Shown: one piece after another, positions 32,100 through 36,920 of the stretch
Layout of the letters: each line of letters starts with the position of its first letter
Numbering within the stretch: position 1 is the first letter of the stretch
Assembly (NCBI GenBank): GCA_013288235.1
Contig: JABDCF010000029.1
Location: 1-36,920, forward strand
Direction of reading: 5' to 3'
DNA from: Bacteroidota bacterium
GTDB lineage: Bacteria; Bacteroidota; Bacteroidia; Sphingobacteriales; Sphingobacteriaceae
Length of the DNA stretch: 36,920 bases
Made by a program: the position numbers and the translations under genes
The notes under the pieces: generated by a model
Database searches by the model: none
What the model was told of the DNA's origin: nothing
Seen by the model: only the letters and a program-made list of their open reading frames with translations

Positions 32100-33149
32100 T
32101 TACCCCGAAATCCATTTCCCTAAAAAGGGTATTTTATTAATTAACCATACCAGCGGCAATGTTATTATAAAACATATCAAGGCTGTTAACGGGATAGCAA
32201 TAATAGGGGTGCAAAGCTTATAACTGATGCCAAACGGGTCATCCAAAAAATACAAAACAAGGGCATGGCCCAGGTAAATACCATAATTATATTTACCTGC
32301 AAAATCGCGTATCCGGATAATTACCGGCGGCACTTTAGGCACTGTAAGCTTAACTATAATAAAAATACTCGCCGAGAGCATTAACACGGCGGGGTTTACC
32401 GGTTCATAAAACATCGTACCCGGCCATAGTTTATAGGAGATCAGCCATCTTGAGCCAATCGCGATTAAGGCGATACTAAAAATAAATAATAAAATCATCC
32501 ATAATCGCAGGTGTTTTACGTTGAAATCTTTAAAAGCCAGGTAATGCCCGAGCACTAAATAGCCGGCATAACCTGCAAAATAGTGCATATCAACAGCGGG
32601 GTTATAACGTGAAAGGTAGGGTTGAGTGATAAGCATCACGGCAAACCAAACTATTAAAAAGTAGAGTATTTCCTTTTCGGAAGCATTGCGTACAAACTTG
32701 CCGATAACCGGTATGAAAAAATACAGCCCGATGAGCATATACACATACCATAAATGGTACGAACTGCCGTATTTTAACAAATGCAGCACCTGTTTTATGT
32801 TTGCCCAGGCATCGTTGCCAAAAGTAATCTCTTCATTATACCACGAATACCAGACATAAACCAAACTCCAGAACAGGAATGGTATTACTACCCTTGTTAG
32901 GCGTTTTTTAAGAAAATCGCCAATTTCATATTCCCTGTGCAGCAACAACGCGCCGGTTATCATTACAAAGGCGGGGACTGCAAAACGAACCAACGCATTT
33001 AAAAAATCAGCCATCCACCAATCGTTCATCGGAACTTTGCCATATCCCATCAGCAGCGGCGCTGTACAATGCAATATAATAACCGCATATAAGGCTATCA
33101 ACCTTAAATTACTTATCCAATCGATATTTCCGGGTTTGGCAGCAGGCAT
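32100..33149 (-). CDS. Acyltransferase family 3 membrane protein
   Basis: This 349-residue protein has about ten membrane helices. It opens DWISNLRLIALYAVIILHC, where the Arg and the His are the conserved pair of acyltransferase family 3. LLHREYEIGDFLKKRLTRVV and PFLFWSLVY follow the usual order. These enzymes O-acetylate (or otherwise acylate) sugars in cell-surface polysaccharides or peptidoglycan. No SGNH domain is fused. The acceptor is unknown. The stop lies 26 bp before the higB start, with a perfect palindrome between the two genes. Confidence 0.92.
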   Translation of the reverse strand: MPAAKPGNIDWISNLRLIALYAVIILHCTAPLLMGYGKVPMNDWWMADFLNALVRFAVPAFVMITGALLLHREYEIGDFLKKRLTRVVIPFLFWSLVYVWYSWYNEEITFGNDAWANIKQVLHLLKYGSSYHLWYVYMLIGLYFFIPVIGKFVRNASEKEILYFLIVWFAVMLITQPYLSRYNPAVDMHYFAGYAGYLVLGHYLAFKDFNVKHLRLWMILLFIFSIALIAIGSRWLISYKLWPGTMFYEPVNPAVLMLSASIFIIVKLTVPKVPPVIIRIRDFAGKYNYGIYLGHALVLYFLDDPFGISYKLCTPIIAIPLTALICFIITLPLVWLINKIPFLGKWISG

Positions 33150-33248
33150 AATAAGTGGTAAAGAATTTTTAAAAATAGGATATTTTTAGGATGATGGGAA
33201 CTTTACACCGAGACAAGGAAATCACATTTTAAATAGTGACTCTGAGGG

Positions 33249-33346
33249 GGCTCCGCTGGAGCCCGAATTTTCTCTTTTTCTGCATCTATAAACACGCGAC
33301 TCCGCTGGAGTCGGGGGGGGGGTAAGAATATAGCTCCGGCAGGAGC
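33249..33346. repeat. CTCCGnnGGAG hairpin cluster with a G10 tract
   Basis: There are three short hairpins: GGCTCCGCTGGAGCC (33249-33263), CGACTCCGCTGGAGTCG (33297-33313) and GCTCCGGCAGGAGC (33333-33346). A run of ten G lies at 33313-33322. They share a core and look like one REP-like family. The 323-bp gap (33150-33473) holds nothing else that I can support; an 85-residue minus frame across it is made of repeat sequence. Confidence 0.75.
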
Positions 33347-33473
33347 ATCCTTTTTATAGACAAGATGATTCCGCATTTTGGGCTCCGAAGGTGCCTCCTT
33401 TTTAAAAGCGACCTGACAGGCGAGTAAGGTACATGCTTTTTTATTTGCCCGGCTTTTCATATCTTAGGGACAT

Positions 33474-33722
33474 ATGGAAAACAGGAGACTAAGAAGAAGG
33501 CAACTCAATCGTTTTTTAAGGGCGTTGATTGAAACAGGCTTTATAATTTTCCTGTTTTACTCTAATTTATTAATGGGCGAATTTACCAAAACAGGGAATG
33601 CACGACATAAAAGCATCCTTTGGGCTGTTAATGACATTTTTACAACAACTAATTTTGAAATAGCCATTGCTGCTGCAATATTGGGCTATATGGTATTTGA
33701 ATTTCTTCGGAAAAAGCTATGA
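33474..33722 (+). CDS. Small two-helix membrane protein
   Basis: This 82-residue protein has a basic N-terminus (MENRRLRRRQLNRFLR) and two hydrophobic segments, at about 17-35 and 60-78. The space between holds ARHKSILWAVNDIFTTTNFE, which I associate with small Bacteroidota membrane proteins of unknown role. The ATG at 33474 is the only good start. It converges with the phosphatase gene; four bases separate the stops. Confidence 0.7.
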   Translation: MENRRLRRRQLNRFLRALIETGFIIFLFYSNLLMGEFTKTGNARHKSILWAVNDIFTTTNFEIAIAAAILGYMVFEFLRKKL

Positions 33723-33726
33723 CCTT

Positions 33727-34260
33727 TTATTGTTTTCCTGCATAATAGGCTTCCAATTCTTTTAGTCTTTCAATTTGCCCCGGACGGGGATTGATAAATA
33801 CCCTCACCCTTTTTACCATTGCATATGCATCGGCAAATGTTAGGCCTGTTTTTATTAAATAAGCCATGGCCATTGTTGGGCCACGGCCCAATCCCTGGCG
33901 GCAGTGTACATAAACTATCCCGTTGTGTTTAATTTCGTTATCTATAAAATCAGCGCCTTTTATCAGCACATCCAGCGGTGGCGGCGTGTTATCAACAGTG
34001 GGCAGGTGCAGGTATTTTATCCCTTCGTACACGGCATCACTATACGTATTATGCACCCGCATGTTTACTATGGCGGTTACACCGAGCGCTTTAAGTTTTC
34101 GTAGCCCCAATAAATTATACTGGCTTCCTAAAAATAAGTGTGCTGTTATTTGCGACCGGTTTAAACGTGGCAGGCCGGTGATGATGCGGTGTGCATTATC
34201 ATACATATAATCTAAAACCAAACCTATACCAACGAATTTACTTTTTATGTTATTGAACAT
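33727..34260 (-). CDS. Dual-specificity protein phosphatase-like protein
   Basis: This 177-residue cysteine-based phosphatase has the active-site loop VHCRQGLGRG, with nucleophile Cys120 and Arg126 (CX5R). Asp90 in LPTVDNTPPP is a good general acid, with PRPGQIERL after the loop as expected. The domain occupies residues about 40-170; the N-terminal 30 residues are short and without a clear signal. Family members dephosphorylate Ser/Thr/Tyr or phospholipid head groups. No partner kinase is adjacent, so the substrate is open. The ATG at 34260 is adequate. Confidence 0.88.
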   Translation of the reverse strand: MFNNIKSKFVGIGLVLDYMYDNAHRIITGLPRLNRSQITAHLFLGSQYNLLGLRKLKALGVTAIVNMRVHNTYSDAVYEGIKYLHLPTVDNTPPPLDVLIKGADFIDNEIKHNGIVYVHCRQGLGRGPTMAMAYLIKTGLTFADAYAMVKRVRVFINPRPGQIERLKELEAYYAGKQ

Positions 34261-34262
34261 CC

Positions 34263-34300
34263 TGAAAGCTGAAGGCTTAAAGCGAAAAGCAGAAAGCGTA
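34263..34300. repeat. AAAGC-word repeat tract
   Basis: Degenerate words of the type GAAAGCTGAAGGC and GCGAAAAGCAGAAAGCG are repeated over about 38 bp upstream of the phosphatase gene. No clear reverse-complement arm is seen here, so it may be a half element. Confidence 0.4.
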
Positions 34301-34344
34301 CTGCATAGTTATTAATTTAAAAAGGAAATCACCTATCCTTTGTT

Positions 34345-35121
34345 TTATTTTAGCTGTTGCGTAATATAATCCATCGCCTGCTGAAAGGTTGCCACCCATA
34401 TGTCCTTTTTATTGTTTTTAAGATATTCCAATAATTCCCTGTGCGATGCTGCCGGGGTGGTAATGTAATCACCGCCTACGCCATGAAACATAAAAATGCC
34501 CATACCGCTGCTTTGCTGCACCCTTTTAACAAAAGTGATAAGCTGTGCGCCGGTGGCATTATCCTCTACGCCATATGAAGGTATTTGTAACAGGTCGAGG
34601 TTTTTAAAATCGGTTACAACCGCATCAACATCGCCGCCAACCCGGGCATATTTTACAAGGCCGGCTTTGCGTAAAGTATCCACATAGCTTTTTCCGCCAA
34701 TGGTTGTTTCTGCACACGGGTAGGCGTAGGTACGCGACGTTTTACCATCAACAGCATATAAAAAATCATTCATTGCGCCAATCTCACGCACAATGGTGTA
34801 GGGGGTGTAACTTTCGGATGCTACCGGGTTATCGTTCGAGTTCATGCAGGGATGATAAAGCGTGTGGTTTGCCAGTTCGAATCCCTTTTTACTTAATGCC
34901 CGCCATCTGGGGATGGTTACGTAATTAATATCACCCGTCAGAAAAAATGTGGCTTTAAATTTTGCTGAATCCAGTTGTGGGACAGCTACATCCAGTTGCG
35001 AACTTAGGGCATCATCATAAGTAAGTACAATAACCGCTTTTTTATGGTCGGGCCACGCAATTTTAGGCTGTGCATATGCTATAACATTTAATAGTAAAAA
35101 AAACAGGGTAAGCCTTTTCAT
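34345..35121 (-). CDS. Secreted polysaccharide deacetylase (NodB-type)
   Basis: This 258-residue protein has a signal peptide (MKRLTLFFLLLNVIAYAQ). The NodB motifs are present: motif 1 TYDDALSSQ (Asp36, Asp37), motif 2 NHTLYHP (His86, His90, metal ligands), motif 3 in YAYPCAETTIGG, and a final FHGVGGDY His. It should remove N- or O-acetyl groups from a glycan in the periplasm or outside the cell; peptidoglycan, chitin-like and xylan substrates are all known in the family. It is read alone; its promoter region (35122-35387) is AT-rich with a 20-bp palindrome at 35158-35177. Confidence 0.9.
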   Translation of the reverse strand: MKRLTLFFLLLNVIAYAQPKIAWPDHKKAVIVLTYDDALSSQLDVAVPQLDSAKFKATFFLTGDINYVTIPRWRALSKKGFELANHTLYHPCMNSNDNPVASESYTPYTIVREIGAMNDFLYAVDGKTSRTYAYPCAETTIGGKSYVDTLRKAGLVKYARVGGDVDAVVTDFKNLDLLQIPSYGVEDNATGAQLITFVKRVQQSSGMGIFMFHGVGGDYITTPAASHRELLEYLKNNKKDIWVATFQQAMDYITQQLK

Positions 35122-35157
35122 GGGGTATTTTGAGTATAAATATTATGATGGGAAATT

Positions 35158-35177
35158 AATTAAAAATATTTTTAATT
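35158..35177. promoter_or_regulatory. Perfect 20-bp AT palindrome between divergent genes
   Basis: AATTAAAAATATTTTTAATT is a perfect palindrome in the 266-bp gap between the deacetylase and histidine-kinase genes. It may be a regulator site or just AT-rich sequence. I see nothing else definite in that gap. Confidence 0.3.
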
Positions 35178-35387
35178 GCCTGATAATTAATCTTATTTTT
35201 CGATAAAAAATACAAAGTTATACAGGTTATTGCCAAACCTTTAATATCCATTTTCGTATAAAGGGTAAGGCCGCCCCGCTAAAAATATATCTTCTAAAAT
35301 AAACTTATCCATAAAATTGCTGAAACATAATTTTAATAATTGAAACACAGGGGGCTGCGCCGGGTTGTTTATTTAAATAGTAAAACG

Positions 35388-36713
35388 ATGCGATCATTTT
35401 GGGCAAGTATTATTGGTCGACCACCAGGGTTCTCATTAGAGGCACGCATCTTTAATGCCATTTGCCTTACCTCGGCGGTATGTTTATTTCTAACGTTTTT
35501 CTTAAACATCCTGCTTGGCATCCAGCAACTGGTTATTTTAATGGCGGCCATATTTATAATCGCGGTAATATGTTATTATTATGCCCGGTTTAAAATGAAG
35601 TTGAATGCTTGCGTTATTGTTTACATGATAGCCATAAACGGGTTGTTGATCGTAAACTTTAAATATAACTCGGGTATCAATGGGCCTACGCTTTTAATTT
35701 TCATACTTTCCTATTTCCTTACCCTATCTATTGTCCCTCAAAAACAATATTGGTTCTGGATACCCGTTAACCTGCTTATTGTTTTTTGCTTGTTGCTTAT
35801 AGGGTATAAATACCCTGCAACCATTATAAATACCTATGCCGATACCAAGAGCCGTTTTATAGACGTCGGCAGCACCTATGTTTTTATAACGATATTTATT
35901 TTCCTGGTCACGGTTTATGTGAGGAAGGGTTACCGCACCGAACAAAAATTAGTTGAGCAAAAGGCCACCGAACTGGAGATTGCAAACGACACAAAGGATA
36001 AATTATTTTCTATCCTTGCCCACGACCTGCGGTCGCCGCTCGCTTCCATTCAAAATTACCTGGAGATATTGTCGGAATTTAATATCGATGAAACAGAAAG
36101 GTTGTCAATAAACAAGGCGCTTTTAAATTCTACACGCAATACACAGCAAATGCTTGGAAACCTGCTTTTCTGGAGCAGATCGCAAATGGAAGGTGTAACC
36201 GTAAACCTGGTTAAGCTTAACCTGAAAGAAATTTTACAAAGCACATTCCAGGTACACCAAACAATTGCTGAAGAAAAAGACATCCAGCTTACTGATAATT
36301 TAAAAAACGGTTGTCTTGTTATTGCTGACGCGGATATGTTGCAACTGATAGTGAGAAACTTAATAAACAACGCCATTAAATTTACAAGGCCGGGCGGCGA
36401 GATCATTGTATCAGATGATATTGTTGGCGACAATTGCCGCATCATTATAAAAGACAGCGGTATTGGTATTCCTTATCAACAACAGACTGATATTTTTTCA
36501 TTAAAGGCAAGCTCAACCTTCGGCACTAAAAATGAAAAAGGTGTAGGGTTAGGTTTAGTACTGTGCAAAGAATTTACCGAATTGCAAAATGGCAGTATTT
36601 CATTTGAAAGCAAACCGGGAGTTGGGACTACCTTTTATGTTAGCTTTAAGCTCGCCCACGATGCAAGCAATAACAAAGTAGAGTTAGAAGAAAAGTTGGT
36701 TAAGGAAGCATAA
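35388..36713 (+). CDS. Membrane sensor histidine kinase
   Basis: From the ATG at 35388 the protein has 441 residues; a TTG at 35340 would add 16. Five or six hydrophobic segments (about residues 20-180) form a membrane sensor region without a recognised large periplasmic domain. After a coiled linker come HisKA with LAHDLRSPL (His about 212) and a HATPase_c domain: N-box NLINNAIKFT, G1 DSGIGIP, then GVGLGLVLCKE and GTTFYV. All parts of a working kinase are present. No response regulator lies next to it in this window, so it is an orphan here. Confidence 0.93.
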   Translation: MRSFWASIIGRPPGFSLEARIFNAICLTSAVCLFLTFFLNILLGIQQLVILMAAIFIIAVICYYYARFKMKLNACVIVYMIAINGLLIVNFKYNSGINGPTLLIFILSYFLTLSIVPQKQYWFWIPVNLLIVFCLLLIGYKYPATIINTYADTKSRFIDVGSTYVFITIFIFLVTVYVRKGYRTEQKLVEQKATELEIANDTKDKLFSILAHDLRSPLASIQNYLEILSEFNIDETERLSINKALLNSTRNTQQMLGNLLFWSRSQMEGVTVNLVKLNLKEILQSTFQVHQTIAEEKDIQLTDNLKNGCLVIADADMLQLIVRNLINNAIKFTRPGGEIIVSDDIVGDNCRIIIKDSGIGIPYQQQTDIFSLKASSTFGTKNEKGVGLGLVLCKEFTELQNGSISFESKPGVGTTFYVSFKLAHDASNNKVELEEKLVKEA

Positions 36714-36796
36714 ACTTGCGATCACATGAACTTTAATACCCAAATTAACATTTCATTAATGACAACAGCTTGTCAGCAAGTAAAATATCCCTTTTA

Positions 36797-36876
36797 TTAA
36801 TATCTAATAACGAATTTCGAATAGTAAAGTTTCTTACCTCGTCATTCAAAATTCGTTATTGGGTGTTCGATATTAA
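36797..36876 (-). repeat. Dispersed palindromic element, copy 2
   Basis: On the minus strand this contains the blocks TTAATATCGAACACCCAA, GAATTTTGAAT and GTAAGAAACTT, in the same order as at 15905-15991, with other words between them changed. It is followed by arm-like GAAATTCGTTATTAGATATT. It lies 83 bp downstream of the histidine-kinase stop; the rest of the end of the window shows no gene. Confidence 0.8.
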
Positions 36877-36920
36877 CGTTTACATTTTTATTTGCCAGTA
36901 GCAGAGATATTTATGGTTTT

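Noticed and set aside
13313..33322. G10 tract as a phase-variation switch
   Set aside because: The tract (33313-33322) lies about 150 bp upstream of the nearest gene start and in no credible reading frame.
33203..33460. Minus-strand frame of 85 codons
   Set aside because: It is made of CTCCG hairpins and the G10/C10 tract; the composition is not protein-like and it has no family resemblance.

Overview
The window looks like a chromosomal segment of a Bacteroidota species, most probably Sphingobacteriaceae (Mucilaginibacter/Pedobacter-like). The grounds are the AT-rich gene style, Bacteroidota-type promoter boxes (TAnnTTTG), weak Shine-Dalgarno signals, lipoprotein and -AQ/-SQ signal peptides, a YtxH protein, a DUF2027-Smr protein, DUF3472, and secreted glycosidases. 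The genus is an inference. I see no rRNA, tRNA, CRISPR array, transposase, or SusC/SusD pair.

Layout. 0.1-6.4 kb: a small membrane protein, a RelE-like toxin-antitoxin (TA) pair whose toxin is frameshifted, a phosphohexomutase, then aspartate kinase (lysC) and diaminopimelate decarboxylase (lysA), which are the first and last steps towards lysine, and an outer-membrane lipoprotein. 6.5-7.0 kb: a DUF2683/YoeB TA pair. 7.2-12.0 kb: arabinose catabolism araB-araD-araA, with a convergent HAD hydrolase. 12.4-13.0 kb: a YefM/YoeB pair with a readable operator. 13.0-20.4 kb: an unknown protein, a GAF-PAS protein with a phosphoacceptor helix but no ATPase domain, a secreted OB-fold-like protein, a cold-shock protein, a 636-bp nest of palindromes, a YtxH protein, an M1 peptidase, a candidate small RNA, and a DUF2027-Smr protein. 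20.5-31.2 kb: mostly minus-strand sugar genes (DUF3472 protein, NahK-like sugar kinase, creatininase-like protein, GH30-type glycosidase, GH20 beta-hexosaminidase, GT39-type membrane glycosyltransferase). 31.2-32.1 kb: HigBA. 32.1-36.9 kb: acyltransferase, small membrane protein, dual-specificity phosphatase, polysaccharide deacetylase, and sensor histidine kinase.

How the genes fit together. Arabinose is isomerised (AraA), phosphorylated (AraB) and epimerised (AraD) into the pentose phosphate pathway. The GH20 and GH30 enzymes, the NahK-like kinase and the phosphohexomutase could together release, phosphorylate and channel amino sugars or hexoses. They are not one operon, so this is an inference. 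Four TA loci in 32 kb, one of them broken, mark accessory turnover.

The most striking signal is outside the genes. Nearly every longer intergenic gap holds an inverted repeat. Many of these are built from short degenerate words: each locus has its own word, repeated a few times and then repeated again as its reverse complement. One such element sits in frame inside lysA. Another runs across the start of the GH20 gene and supplies much of its signal peptide. A third lies around the promoter and leader of the Smr gene. Between 15.82 and 16.46 kb, six palindromes are nested one inside another, and one of the inner elements has a second, inverted copy at 36.8 kb.
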